Shown: positions 18,202 to 27,301, counted from the stretch's first letter. The stretch: DNA of 64,000 bases from Sphingobium sp. DEHP117 (GCF_030867385.1 NZ_JAPFBJ010000005.1:1-64000); one strand, 5' to 3'. Notes: generated from the sequence alone by a model not told the origin. Made by a program: numbers and translations.

Positions 18202-19559
18202 CCGGCCTGTCCGCCGCCCCCGCTTTCGCGCAGGACGACGGCACCGCGCCCGCCACGCCCGCAGGCCCGGCCGATCCCGCTGCCGATCGCACCTCGGTCA
18301 CGGTCGGCGTCGGCGGCGTGTACATGCCCGATTACGAAGGATCGAACTTTGTCCTGGCCATGGCGGCGATGCCGGCCACAGCGCAAACCAGCCCCACACC
18401 CCCGCCCTCCCTACCTGCTGCGCCACCTGTGCCCACAGCGCCGCAGTTCGCTCCGATCCCGGCGCCCGATTATACGACCGATGCCGCCTGGCTGTGCCGC
18501 CCCGGTCGGCAGGATGCCTGCGCGGTGGATCAGGACGTCACGGTCATCGCCGCCAACGGCAAGCGCAAGATCGCTCGGTTCCAGGCGGAAAAGGCGCCGG
18601 CCTTCGATTGTTTCTACGTCTATCCCACGGTGTCGCTCGACCCGACGCCGAACAGCGACCTCGATATCGGGCCGGAGGAAAAGGCGGTCGCGGCAAGCCA
18701 GGCGGCGCGCTTCGCACAGCATTGCCGTGTCTTCGCGCCCATGTATCGTCAGGCCACGCTGACCGCGCTGCGTGCCGCGATGACGGGGCAGCCGACCACC
18801 GCCGACCGCAACCTCGCCTATCTGGACGTGCAGGCGGCGTGGCACGAATATCTGGCCCGCGACAATGCCGGTCGCGGTGTCGTCCTGATCGGGCATAGCC
18901 AGGGGGCGCGCATCCTCAAGCGCCTGCTGGCCGAGGTGATCGAGAAGGACGCGGCGATGAAGCGCAAGCTGGTCGCCGCCTATCTGATCGGAACGAATGT
19001 CGCGGTGCCGCCGGGCGCCGATGTCGGCGGCGACTTCAAGACCATCAAGCTGTGCCGTTCGGCCGATGATTATGGCTGCGTGGTCACCTATGTCAGCTTC
19101 CGCGCCGATTCGCCGCCGCCGACCGATGCCCGGTTCGGCCATGTCGAGATGCCGGGCATGGTCGCGGCCTGTACCAATCCTGCGGCGCTGGGCGGTGGCA
19201 GGGCGACGGCCGACGCGATTCTGAGCGCGAAGGGCGCGATGCTCAGCCTGGAGCAGCAGGGGCCGTGGACAAAGGACGGCGCCCCCGTGACGACGCCGTT
19301 CGTTTCCGTTCCCGGCATGATCTCCACCGAATGCGTGTCGAGCGGAGGTGCGGGCTATCTCGCGGTTTCGGTCAATGCCGCGCCTTCGGACGCGCGGACC
19401 GATACGCTGACGGGCGACGTCGTGGTCAATGGCCAGGTGCTGAAGGAATGGGGCCTGCACCTGATCGACATGCCGGTGGTGATGGGCGACCTGGTCGACC
19501 TGTCGGATGCTCAGGCGGGGGCGTGGCGCGGCGTCCCGCGCAAGTCGAAGCGGAAGTAA
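18153..19559 (+). CDS. chimeric protein: MipA/OmpV leader fused to DUF3089 alpha/beta hydrolase
   Basis: 468 codons from GTG 18153, which has AAGGAG 8 nt upstream. Residues 1-27 are a signal peptide (LLIGLPIVLAATGLSAAPAFAQ). Residues up to about 70 have the start of a MipA/OmpV barrel (VTVGVGGVYMPDYEGSN). The sequence then switches to what looks like a second signal peptide (FVLAMAAMPATAQ) and a complete DUF3089 domain with FDCFYVYPTVSLD and the nucleophile elbow GHSQGA. DUF3089 members are predicted lipases or esterases. The join is in frame and looks like a deletion product. The fusion might still be exported by the first leader. Function is unknown. Confidence 0.75.
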   Translation: MQVRPLLIGLPIVLAATGLSAAPAFAQDDGTAPATPAGPADPAADRTSVTVGVGGVYMPDYEGSNFVLAMAAMPATAQTSPTPPPSLPAAPPVPTAPQFAPIPAPDYTTDAAWLCRPGRQDACAVDQDVTVIAANGKRKIARFQAEKAPAFDCFYVYPTVSLDPTPNSDLDIGPEEKAVAASQAARFAQHCRVFAPMYRQATLTALRAAMTGQPTTADRNLAYLDVQAAWHEYLARDNAGRGVVLIGHSQGARILKRLLAEVIEKDAAMKRKLVAAYLIGTNVAVPPGADVGGDFKTIKLCRSADDYGCVVTYVSFRADSPPPTDARFGHVEMPGMVAACTNPAALGGGRATADAILSAKGAMLSLEQQGPWTKDGAPVTTPFVSVPGMISTECVSSGGAGYLAVSVNAAPSDARTDTLTGDVVVNGQVLKEWGLHLIDMPVVMGDLVDLSDAQAGAWRGVPRKSKRK

Positions 19560-19571
19560 TCGCCTGGGGGG

Positions 19572-20395
19572 TCAGCGACCGCCCAGCGACCTCAGGTGGT
19601 CGTAGAGGCCGGCGGCATTCGCTTCCCAGCTGAACCGGGCGGCGCCGGTCGCGACCGCTGCGGGATCGGGCGGGGCGGCGAGCAGGTCGGCGATTCCTGC
19701 GGCGATCGCGGCGGGATCGGGTGCCACCAGCCGGCCGTGGGCGGGATCGGTCACCACCTCGCGCGCGCCACCGACGTCGGGCACCACGATCGGCGTACCG
19801 CACGCGAGCGCCTCCACCCAGACGTTGGCGAGGCCCTCGCTGGCGGAGGCGAGGGCCATCACATCGGCCGCCGCCATCAGGCCCGGCATGGCGTCATGCG
19901 CCACCGCGCCCGTCAGGCGGACCCGATCACCCAGCCCCTCCGCCGCGATCATCGCCTCCAGGTTCGAGCGTTCCGGGCCTTCGCCCGCGACGATCAGGCT
20001 GACGCCGGGCAGCGCCGCCACCGCGCCGATCACGCGGTCATGCCCCTTGCGCGGGATCAGCGCGCCGACCGATACGACCAGCGGCCCCGTCACCCCCAGC
20101 GCGGCCTTGGCCGGCGCGCGCGGGGCGGGGGCGAACCGGCTATGATCGATCCCGGTGTGATGGACGGCGATGCGCTCCCCGGGCATGCCCAGCGCGATCA
20201 TGTCGTCGCGCATCGCCGCCGATACCGCGAGCAGCCCGTCGGCGGCGCGGCCCGCGGCGAGCACCTGTGCGGCGGTCGCGGGCTGTCGCCCCCAGAAATG
20301 CACGTCGGCACCGCGCGCCTTGATCGATACCGGCACGCCGAATCGGCGGCCCAGCGCCACGGCGGCGGGCCCATCGGGGCTCGAATATAGCGATC
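19572..20395 (-). pseudogene. GT4-family glycosyltransferase, 5' truncated
   Basis: About 270 codons matching the C-terminal two thirds of a GT-B fold glycosyltransferase. Visible pieces are RGADVHFWGRQ, LVVSVGALIPRKGHDRVI, VAGEGPERSNLEAMI and the nucleotide-sugar-binding EGLANVWVEALACGTPIVV (the EX7E region). The first about 100 residues are absent. Upstream of about 20395 the frame is only antisense of the regulator fragment on the other strand. It converges with the DUF3089 fusion gene, 12 bp apart. Confidence 0.75.
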
Positions 20396-20404
20396 CCGTG
20401 ATCC

Positions 20405-21018
20405 TGCCGTCGTCCGCAACGTTCATGACGGACCTGTGGATCGCCACGGCGCTTCAGCAGATCCGACAGATCACTGATCCAGCATTGCGCGGCTTCGAGG
20501 TCGAGGTAATGCACAAGCCATCAAATATGGCTGCTTACGAGGCCATTATCGGGGTTCCGGTCCGCTGCGGGTGCTCGCGCAATCGCCTCTCTGGGCCGAC
20601 CTCGGTCGTCTCGGCCCCCCTGCAGGCGCGCTTCGTGTCAAGGATAGACGCGCACCTGCGACTCGCCGAGCTCACCCTCGACGAGGTGAGGACCGAGCGC
20701 AGTATCGTCGATCGCGTCCGGCAGATTCTTGATGGTCCTGGAGGACTTTCGCTCGACGCGTCGGAGGCAGCACGGATCCTCAACGTATCGGAGCGTTCTC
20801 TTCGGCGCCGGCTGAGTTCGGCGGGCACAAGTTTCGCGGTTTTGGCCGACGATTCGAGGCTCAAGTTGGCACTGCTCTATCTTCAATCATTGCCCGTGTC
20901 CGAAGTGGCCTCGCTCCTCGGTTATCACGACGCATCCACGTTCCGCCGTGCCTTCCGTCGGTGGTCCGGGCACAGTCCGAGTGAGCATCCAGCCATCGCC
21001 CTCGCGATGGGCATTTGA
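20405..21018 (+). pseudogene. AraC-family regulator, 5' truncated
   Basis: The C-terminal part of an AraC regulator of the OruR/ArgR-like kind (arabinose-binding-domain type). It has a partial N-terminal domain (DLWIATALQQIRQITDPALRG, AAYEAIIGVPVRCG). The two-HTH DNA-binding domain follows (LDASEAARILNVSERSLRRRL and VSEVASLLGYHDASTFRRAFRRWSG). Family proteins have about 330 residues, so about 120 N-terminal residues are lost at the junction near 20400 with the glycosyltransferase fragment. An in-frame ATG at 20425 could start a short form, but effector sensing would be gone. Confidence 0.75.
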
Positions 21019-21277
21019 CCGGCGAGGCCCGTGGATTGGCCGCTTCAGCCCTTCCCTGAATTCCGCCAAAATCTAGGATTCGCCCGCCCCATCATTCCCA
21101 TTGGCTGACCAGCGCCAACAAGCGTCTGGACAGCTTTCGGGTGTCGATGTATTTATCCAATCGGAGAACTTACTGCTCCAAGCACAATGTTGACGACAGG
21201 TTGAAGCCGAGACGGTCCGCCGGCCGAACTTTGCCGCCGAGGAGCAGCAACGCTCAGAAACTTAGGGGAGGAATAGA

Positions 21278-21513
21278 ATGCGATTGACCAACATCATGCT
21301 CGCGAGCGTCTCAGCCGTGATTGCTCTGCCTGCCATGGCGCAAGTTACCACGCCCGCAGAGCCGGCCGAGGCAGCCACGTCGGAGCAGAACATCGCCGAC
21401 ATCGTCGTGACCGCAACCAGGCGGTCAGAACGGCTCTCGAACATCCCAATTGCCGTCAGCGCCGTTAACAGCGATGCGCTGCGGAGCTCGGGGGCAAACG
21501 ACATACGCGGGCT
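21278..21513 (+). pseudogene. TonB-dependent receptor, N-terminal fragment cut by ISx
   Basis: A good ribosome binding site (GGGGAGG) precedes ATG 21278. The product has a signal peptide (MRLTNIMLASVSAVIALPAMAQ) and the TonB box and plug start NIADIVVTATRRSERLSNIP. After 79 codons it runs into the right end of ISx copy 4 at 21514. The remaining about 650-700 residues are not found in the window. The intact receptor at 29342 is a different protein. Confidence 0.85.
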
Positions 21514-22395
21514 GGCTCTGTTGCAAACATGGGGCACGGCCGCGCGGCGTCACCCAGTTGGGGGATTAGGCAGCATTGGCGAAATGCTTATTGAGCATAA
21601 TCATGGTTTCGGTCAGGGCCGAGGGTCCAATTCCGAATGCTCTTTCAACCAGGCGCACCTCCCCCATGATACCTGGCTGCAGGCACCATGCCTGGGCCTG
21701 TCCTTTGCGTAGGGCGCGCATGACCTCGAAGCCCTTGATCGTGGCGTAGGCCGTTGGCATCGACTTGAAGCCACGTACCGGCTTGATCAGCATCTTCAGC
21801 TTGCCGTGGTCGGCCTCGAGCACGTTGTTCAGATATTTCACCTGCCGGTGCTCGGTTTCCGCCGCCAGTTTGCCTTCGCGTTTCAGCTCAGCGATTGCTG
21901 CGCCGTAGCTGGGTGCCTTGTCGGTATTGAGTTTGGCCGGCTTTTCCCAGTCCTTCAGGCCACGAAGAGCTTTGCCCAGAAAGCGCTTCGCCGCTTTGGC
22001 GCTGCGTGTCGATGACAGATAGAAATCAATCGTGTCGCCCCGTTTGTCGACCGCCCGGTACAGGTAGGTCCATTTGCCCCGCACCTTTACGTAGGTCTCA
22101 TCCAGACGCCAGCTCGGATCAAAGCCGCGCCGCCAGAACCAGCGGAGACGCTTCTCCATCTCCGGCGCGTAGCGCTGCACCCAGCGATAGATCGTCGTAT
22201 GATCGACATCGATCCCACGCTCGGACAGCATTTCCTCGAGATCACGGTAGCTGATGCCGTATCGACAATACCAGCGCACCGCCCATAGGATGACCTCGCC
22301 GGTAAAATGCCGTCCTTTGAAATCGTTCATCGCAACTGACCTTGACAGTACATGAGCCCAATCTTGGAAACCGTGTCAGAGTTTGCAACAGAGCC
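21514..22395 (-). mobile_element. ISx copy 4, inverted (IS6 family, 882 bp)
   Basis: Complete 882-bp copy in the opposite direction to copies 1-3. Its ends are at 21514 (GGCTCTGTTGCAAAC) and 22395 (GTTTGCAACAGAGCC). The inner flank is the TonB receptor fragment. The outer flank is CGGCGCCC (22396-22403), the reverse complement of the sequence beside copy 3. Confidence 0.92.
21566..22330 (-). CDS. ISx transposase (IS6 family), copy 4
   Basis: Intact 254-residue transposase, same sequence as at 10526, with the DDE residues D77, D137 and E172. Together with copy 3 it forms a pair of inverted homologous elements around a 7.4 kb segment. The pair could keep flipping that segment by ordinary recombination. 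Confidence 0.92.
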   Translation of the reverse strand: MNDFKGRHFTGEVILWAVRWYCRYGISYRDLEEMLSERGIDVDHTTIYRWVQRYAPEMEKRLRWFWRRGFDPSWRLDETYVKVRGKWTYLYRAVDKRGDTIDFYLSSTRSAKAAKRFLGKALRGLKDWEKPAKLNTDKAPSYGAAIAELKREGKLAAETEHRQVKYLNNVLEADHGKLKMLIKPVRGFKSMPTAYATIKGFEVMRALRKGQAQAWCLQPGIMGEVRLVERAFGIGPSALTETMIMLNKHFANAA

Positions 22396-22403
22396 CGGCG
22401 CCC
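22396..22403 (-). repeat. 8-bp ISx target duplication, copy B (inverted)
   Basis: CGGCGCCC lies immediately outside the left end of ISx copy 4 and 15 bp after the tphA1 stop. It is the reverse complement of 14100-14107. The pair marks the original joint between tphA1 and the MFS transporter. Confidence 0.7.
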
Positions 22404-22417
22404 CGCGCCACCAGCCG

Positions 22418-23431
22418 CTAGGGCGGCGGCACCGGGTCCCCGGCGGGCACGAAGGGATCGGCGTAGAAATTGTCTTCGGCCAGGCCCGCCGAAGCCGTCA
22501 TCAGCGCGCGCGCGTCCTCCACCATGTCGGGGTTGCCGCAGGCATAGACTTCGTGGCCGCGAAGATCGGGATAGCGGGCGATCGCGGCCTGCTGCACATG
22601 GGCGGCGGCATCGCTCCATTCCGGGTGGGGGCGCGAGAGCACGGGCGTGAAGCGGAACCACGCATGCCGTTGCGCCCATCGCCGCACCCGGTCGAGCGCA
22701 TAGAGATCGTCAAGCGTCCGGCCGCCCCAGAAAAGATGCACCGGCCGCCCCGACCGGCGGCGTATCAAATCCTCGATCATCGCGCAAAGCGGCGAGAAGC
22801 CGGTGCCCGTCGCCAGCATCACCGCCGGCACGCCGTCGTCTTCGCTCAGGGAGAACAGCCCGTAGGGAAGCTCGATATCCAGCGTGCCGCCCGTTTCGAT
22901 CGTGCCGATCAGCCGGTCGGAAAAGCGGCCGCCCGGCACCCGGCGCACATGCAGCACCGCCATGTCGTTGTCGTGCGGCGGATTGGCCAGGGAATAGTTG
23001 CGGCTGCTGCCCTCGTCCAGGAAGACCCGGGCATATTGCCCGGCGCGGAATGGCATCCGCCGCCCGATCGGCAGGCGCAGGTGCAGGATCGTGACGTCCT
23101 TTGCCGGCCGCTCGATCCGGTGGACATGGGTCGTGAAACGGCGGCGATCGGGCGCCTTGCTCGATACGATCCATTTGGGCGCGATTTCGACCGTGCCCTG
23201 CGGACGGGCGATGCAATAGAGGACGTCCTCATGCCGCCCCGAAAGGCGCGAGGCGCGGCCGGTGATCACATCGCCGGCGACCAGCCCGCCCTTGCAGCTG
23301 GAACACACGCCCTTGCGGCAGGAATAGGGCATGCTGAAGCCAGCGCGCTCGGCCGCGTCGAGCACGGTTTCGCCCGGTTCGAAGGGAAATGCGATGTCGC
23401 TGCCAGCGACGTGAATCCTGTCGGTCGTCAT
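22418..23431 (-). CDS. tphA1: terephthalate 1,2-dioxygenase reductase subunit (TphA1-like)
   Basis: A 337-residue electron-transfer protein. An N-terminal plant-type [2Fe-2S] ferredoxin domain has ligands C38, C43, C46 (YSCRKGVCSSC) and C73. An FAD domain follows with RNYSLANPP near residue 150, and an NAD(P)H domain with LATGTGFSPL near 230. It passes electrons from NAD(P)H to the oxygenase. Length and layout match TphA1 of terephthalate degraders, and the sequence resembles it as I recall. Its ATG overlaps the tphB stop (ATGA). It is the last gene before ISx copy 4 and was once followed by the MFS gene. Confidence 0.85.
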   Translation of the reverse strand: MTTDRIHVAGSDIAFPFEPGETVLDAAERAGFSMPYSCRKGVCSSCKGGLVAGDVITGRASRLSGRHEDVLYCIARPQGTVEIAPKWIVSSKAPDRRRFTTHVHRIERPAKDVTILHLRLPIGRRMPFRAGQYARVFLDEGSSRNYSLANPPHDNDMAVLHVRRVPGGRFSDRLIGTIETGGTLDIELPYGLFSLSEDDGVPAVMLATGTGFSPLCAMIEDLIRRRSGRPVHLFWGGRTLDDLYALDRVRRWAQRHAWFRFTPVLSRPHPEWSDAAAHVQQAAIARYPDLRGHEVYACGNPDMVEDARALMTASAGLAEDNFYADPFVPAGDPVPPP

Positions 23432-24435
23432 GCCTGCACTCCGGCAAGGGGTCTGTGGGTGGCCATGCCGGCGAGCAGCGCCAATGTCCGCCGCAGCGGT
23501 TCGGCGTCGGCAACGCCCCGGCCGGCAATATCGGGGGCGCTGCCATGGCCCACGCTCGCGAACACGAACCCGGTGCCGATGGTCAGCGCCGTGCTCGCGC
23601 GGCCGGCGAGCAGCTTGATCGGGATATGCCCCTGATCGTGATAGGCAGCGATGAAGGCATCGCATCCGCGCTCCATCAGCATCAGGTCGGCGCCAAGCGG
23701 TCCCGCCACATCGATCCCCTCCGCGCGCAGCATCCGCGCTGCGGGGAAGGTGATCCGCGCATCGTCGTCGCCAAACAGCCCGTCCTCGCCCGCGTGGGGA
23801 TTGATGCCGAACAGCCCGATCCGGGGATGCGCGATCCCCAGCTGGCGCAGCGCGCCGCGCGCCGCGCGGCCCGCTCGCTGGATCAGGGCGGCGTCCAGCC
23901 GCGCCAGCGCATCGGCCAGGCGCTCGTGCAGCGTCGCATGCACGATCCGCAGGCCCCCGCCGACGAGCATCAGGAAAACCTCGTCCTCGCGCAGGCCCGC
24001 CAGCCGGGCGATCAGGGAAGGATATCCCGAAAAGGCTATGCCGGCGGCATGCACGGCGGTTTCATTGTGGGGGCAGCCGGCGATCGCATCGATCCGCCCC
24101 GACCGGCACAGCGTCAGGGCCTGTTCGGTATAGGCGATCATCGCCCGCCCCGACGCGGCGTTGCAGTGCCCCGGCGCGAAATCCCCGTCCGCCAGCGCAT
24201 CGACCGCGACCAGATCGATCGTGCCGGGCACCGCCTGGGGAAGCGCACCCGCATCGACGCGGCGCACCGTCGCGCCGCGCGCGTAGCGCTCGACCGGGGC
24301 GGCATCGCCGATCAGCAGCAACCGGGGGCCGGCGGGCGCTATCGCCGCCGCCACGGCGATTTCGGGGCCGATGCCGTTGGGATCGCCCAGAGTCACGCCG
24401 ATCACGGGTTCACCCGCCACGATCTCTTCTCTCAC
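23428..24435 (-). CDS. tphB: PdxA-family dihydrodiol dicarboxylate dehydrogenase (TphB-like)
   Basis: A 335-residue PdxA-family NAD-dependent metal enzyme. It has the N-terminal GVTLGDPNGIGPE, metal-ligand histidines in GINPHAGEDGLFG and AAYHDQGHIPIK, and the TIGTGFVFASVGHGSA tail. In terephthalate operons this homologue of PdxA oxidises and decarboxylates the cis-dihydrodiol to protocatechuate. GTG 24435 overlaps the tphA3 stop (GTGA), so translational coupling decided the start; an ATG at 24477 is possible. Position between A3 and A1 supports TphB rather than vitamin B6 synthesis. Confidence 0.85.
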   Translation of the reverse strand: MREEIVAGEPVIGVTLGDPNGIGPEIAVAAAIAPAGPRLLLIGDAAPVERYARGATVRRVDAGALPQAVPGTIDLVAVDALADGDFAPGHCNAASGRAMIAYTEQALTLCRSGRIDAIAGCPHNETAVHAAGIAFSGYPSLIARLAGLREDEVFLMLVGGGLRIVHATLHERLADALARLDAALIQRAGRAARGALRQLGIAHPRIGLFGINPHAGEDGLFGDDDARITFPAARMLRAEGIDVAGPLGADLMLMERGCDAFIAAYHDQGHIPIKLLAGRASTALTIGTGFVFASVGHGSAPDIAGRGVADAEPLRRTLALLAGMATHRPLAGVQA

Positions 24436-24941
24436 AGCGGCAGCGCCAGCAATGTGTCGGTCTGATTGCTGTCGCACACGACGATCCGCTGCTGGAGCAG
24501 CACCCCGTCGCCCTCCTCCACGAAGCGGTCGAGATAGCGGCCGGTGGCAAAGACGCTCGTTTCCCCGGTGCGCATGATCCGCGCGACCAGAAAGCCGGTT
24601 TCGGCCGAAATCCCGCCCTGCGCATCGACAGCGATCAAGGGTTGCCCGATCAGGTGGCGATAGCTGTGCTGTTCGTAGATATTGGCTTCGTTGAGCGCCG
24701 CGATCCGGTCGCGCAGCATGCCGCGCCCTTCGGCATAGATGAGGCCCGCCGGCAGGCCGCGCCGGTGATTGTCGGCGGTGGTAACGACATAGAGGCAGTC
24801 CCGCGCGAACAGATCGGGCCAGCCGGCCGCGGCCTCGTCATCGATGATTCGCGCATAGATGGCGTGAAAGTCGCCTAGCTTGCGGAACAGGGCGTCGATG
24901 TTCACGGCGCTCGCGGTGTTGACGGCATTTGCAGCGCTCAC
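24432..24941 (-). CDS. tphA3: terephthalate 1,2-dioxygenase small (beta) subunit (TphA3-like)
   Basis: A 169-residue protein with the SnoaL-like/ring-hydroxylating beta-subunit fold: [27 protein letters not shown], then an [24 protein letters not shown] end. It has no metal site. It assembles with the large subunit as the oxygenase hetero-oligomer. Its ATG overlaps the tphA2 stop by four bases and its stop overlaps tphB. The size agrees with TphA3 (about 150-170). Confidence 0.85.
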   Translation of the reverse strand: MSAANAVNTASAVNIDALFRKLGDFHAIYARIIDDEAAAGWPDLFARDCLYVVTTADNHRRGLPAGLIYAEGRGMLRDRIAALNEANIYEQHSYRHLIGQPLIAVDAQGGISAETGFLVARIMRTGETSVFATGRYLDRFVEEGDGVLLQQRIVVCDSNQTDTLLALPL

Positions 24942-26188
24942 AGCACCATCTCCCGCCGATAGGCTTTCCAGAAGCCGCGAATCGACGCCTCGGTCACTCG
25001 GCTGGCGCTCGACGAAGCGTCGTCGCCGCCCATCTCCATCACCGATTGCGCATCCTGCGCGCCGGCGATGCCCCGTTGCACGAAGCCGCCGACACAGCCG
25101 TCCTCCATCGAAACGAAGCCGGCCGGGCCGATGAGATTGGCCTGCTTCAGCCGTACCTTTTGCTGTTCGGGCGTGTCGGTGTCGAAACCGATATAGGTCC
25201 AGTTGAGTTCAGTCCGGTCGGTGCCGCGCGGCAGGATCTGCCGCACCGCCAGCGAGTTCTGGATCTGCTGGAGAACGAAGCCGGGAAAGACCGACAGGAT
25301 CTGAAGCGTGACCCCGTCGCCATAATCGTCGAACCCCTCGAGCAGAGAGGGATCGGCCAACCGGTATCCGCTTTCGGAACGGAGTTTCTGTTCGGCATAG
25401 TGCCGGTCGCGCTCGGCGGCGGGATCTATGGCCGAATAGCTGACATGGTTGCCGCCGTCGGGGCTGACGATGATCGCGCCTTTCTGCGACAGCCGGTTAA
25501 GCTCGAACGTCGTGAAAAACAGATGCAGGATGGATGCGTGATAGCTGTCCTTCACATTCTCGAAATAGAGTTTCCAGTTGTTCGGCAGCATCTGAGTGAA
25601 CCGGCCGATGACCACCGGCGTCCGGCCGCCCAGCACGCGCTCAACGCGGCTGAGCACCTCTTCGCCCAGATATTCCTCGATTCCCGGCACGTCGTTCGAA
25701 AAGCTACCGAACACCAGCCCCAGCAGCCGCGTCACGCGCAGCTTGCGCGGACCGTGCGCGCTCTTGCAAAAGGATGGGGGCATGCCGCCTGTACCGCCGA
25801 CACCGCTTTCGAACGCAACGCCCGTCAGATCCCCTTCAAGACTATAGCTCCACGCATGATAGACACAGGTGAAATCCTTGACATTACCGCGATCGGTCAG
25901 GGCCAGCAGCGCGCCGCGATGGGCGCAGCGGTTTTCGAACGCATAGATTTCACCATCCTGTCCCCGAGTCACCACGACGGGCTGATCGCCCACATGGGTC
26001 GCCACGAAATCGCCAACCTCGACCAGCTCGGCTTCAAGGCACAGATAATTCCAGCTTTCACCGCGGAAGATGCGCTGCTGTTCGCGCGCGTACACATCCT
26101 CCCGCTGGAACAGCCAGTAAGGGATACGAGTCAGTTGATCGGGGGTCCACTGCGTGGGCGGCGTCACCGCCATTGGGTTCGATCCCAT
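24938..26188 (-). CDS. tphA2: terephthalate 1,2-dioxygenase large (alpha) subunit (TphA2-like)
   Basis: A 416-residue Rieske oxygenase alpha subunit. The Rieske [2Fe-2S] ligands are C88 and H90 (NRCAHRG) and C108 and H111 (CVYHAWSY). The mononuclear iron region has [12 protein letters not shown]. The C-terminal half with [18 protein letters not shown] and [11 protein letters not shown] closely resembles TphA2 of Comamonas as I recall it. It inserts O2 into terephthalate to give the cis-dihydrodiol. ATG 26188 has AGGAG 6 nt upstream; ATG 26194 would have no spacing. It is the first gene of the operon, divergent from the IclR regulator. Related dicarboxylic substrates cannot be excluded. Confidence 0.85.
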   Translation of the reverse strand: MGSNPMAVTPPTQWTPDQLTRIPYWLFQREDVYAREQQRIFRGESWNYLCLEAELVEVGDFVATHVGDQPVVVTRGQDGEIYAFENRCAHRGALLALTDRGNVKDFTCVYHAWSYSLEGDLTGVAFESGVGGTGGMPPSFCKSAHGPRKLRVTRLLGLVFGSFSNDVPGIEEYLGEEVLSRVERVLGGRTPVVIGRFTQMLPNNWKLYFENVKDSYHASILHLFFTTFELNRLSQKGAIIVSPDGGNHVSYSAIDPAAERDRHYAEQKLRSESGYRLADPSLLEGFDDYGDGVTLQILSVFPGFVLQQIQNSLAVRQILPRGTDRTELNWTYIGFDTDTPEQQKVRLKQANLIGPAGFVSMEDGCVGGFVQRGIAGAQDAQSVMEMGGDDASSSASRVTEASIRGFWKAYRREMVL

Positions 26189-26226
26189 TGCCATCTCCTC
26201 TTGCTTTTGACGTTTTGTTCGCTATT

Positions 26227-26241
26227 CGCACAATATGTGCG
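26227..26241. promoter_or_regulatory. palindromic candidate operator between tphR and tphA2
   Basis: The 127-bp divergent gap contains CGCACAATATGTGCG, a 5-5-5 perfect palindrome. It is framed by an outer GTTCG (26218-26222) and CGAAC (26247-26251). IclR regulators bind palindromes of this size in divergent promoters. It lies close to the tphA2 start, so it may serve both promoters. Confidence 0.5.
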
Positions 26242-26315
26242 TTATTCGAACTAGTATCGAAAGTTTTTGTCCAATGTCAAGTTCTTCTCCAACATCCCCT
26301 CGCCGAGAGGAAACC

Positions 26316-27038
26316 ATGGGCGGCCTGGCCAAGGGTCTGGCGATCATCGAACTGTTCGGCATCGAGCGGCCACAGCTGACGGTGGCGGATGCCGCCAACG
26401 GTGCTGGGATGACGCGTGCCGCGGCGCGGCGCTGCCTGCTGACGCTGGAGGCGCTGGGCTATGTCCAGCATGACGGAAAATATTTCACGCCCCGCGCGCG
26501 CCTGCGCCGCCTAGGCGGCGTATCCACCTATGTTGACAATGTGGCGGGGCGCGCTCAGCCGCTGCTGGAGCAGCTTTGCGAGGAACTCAACGAACCGATT
26601 TCGCTCGCGGTGCTTGACAATATGGACTCGCTTTTCGTCGCGCGCGCCGAGGCGACCCACATCGTGTCGACCGGTGTCGGGCTCGGCGGGCGCCTTCCGG
26701 CCTATTGCAGCGCAACGGGACGCGTCTTGCTTGGCGGGTTGGAACCGGTGGAGATCGACGCCTATCTCGACAGGACCGCGCTGCTGCGGCGAACGTCCAA
26801 GACGGTAACCGACCCCGATGAACTGCGCGCGTTGATCACTCGGGCGAGGGAAGAAAAATTCAGTTGCTCGGACGAGGAACTGGAACTTGGAATGCGCTCC
26901 ATGGCGGTGCCGGTTTTCAATTCCGTTGGTGATATCATCGCGGCATGCAGCCTCAGCACATCCGCCGCGCGCGTGTCATTGAAGGAAATGCACGAGCGTT
27001 ACCTGCCGCTGCTGCGTGCTACAGCCGCCGGAATATAA
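26316..27038 (+). CDS. tphR: IclR-family regulator (TphR-like)
   Basis: A 240-residue IclR regulator. An N-terminal winged HTH (LAKGLAIIELFGIERPQLTVADAA, MTRAAARRCLLTLEALGYV) is followed by an effector domain with SISLAVLDN-like, LGGRLPAYCSATGRVLL and SCSDEELELGMRSMAVPVF blocks. ATG 26316 has GAGAGG 5 nt upstream; longer starts at 26235 and 26274 lack a ribosome site. TphR activates tphA2 operons in the presence of terephthalate in known strains. Here the divergent position supports that role. The PobR/PcaR-like branch is a family-level alternative. Confidence 0.8.
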   Translation: MGGLAKGLAIIELFGIERPQLTVADAANGAGMTRAAARRCLLTLEALGYVQHDGKYFTPRARLRRLGGVSTYVDNVAGRAQPLLEQLCEELNEPISLAVLDNMDSLFVARAEATHIVSTGVGLGGRLPAYCSATGRVLLGGLEPVEIDAYLDRTALLRRTSKTVTDPDELRALITRAREEKFSCSDEELELGMRSMAVPVFNSVGDIIAACSLSTSAARVSLKEMHERYLPLLRATAAGI

Positions 27039-27301
27039 TCATCCTGTTGAGCCACAGCGCCAGCGCTTTGCGCTTGACACGTGGGTGATGCGCGAGGGCA
27101 CCCGACGCGCTTGGTCTGTTCATCGGCGCACCGAGGAACGCCGCCAGTTCGACGGGCATTGGAAATGATGGAAGCGCGCAATTCATGGCGCAAATCCTGT
27201 GGATTAGTCGCCCCAAGATCCGGCGACTTGTCCGAACAAATATAGGCGCAGTGGAACAATTTCTGATCGCGGGTGCGGTGGTGGAGCAATAGTTGATACA
27301 C
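27039..27301. other. intergenic stretch, no gene seen
   Basis: The 263 bp between the regulator and the DUF6118 gene contain no convincing frame, hairpin or terminal repeat. This is where the catabolic island meets remnants of a different transfer region, but no element end is visible. Confidence 0.4.

Noticed and set aside
23428..24435. pdxA of vitamin B6 synthesis
   Set aside because: The family fold is shared, but translational overlaps with dioxygenase subunit genes and the tph gene order point to the catabolic dehydrogenase role.
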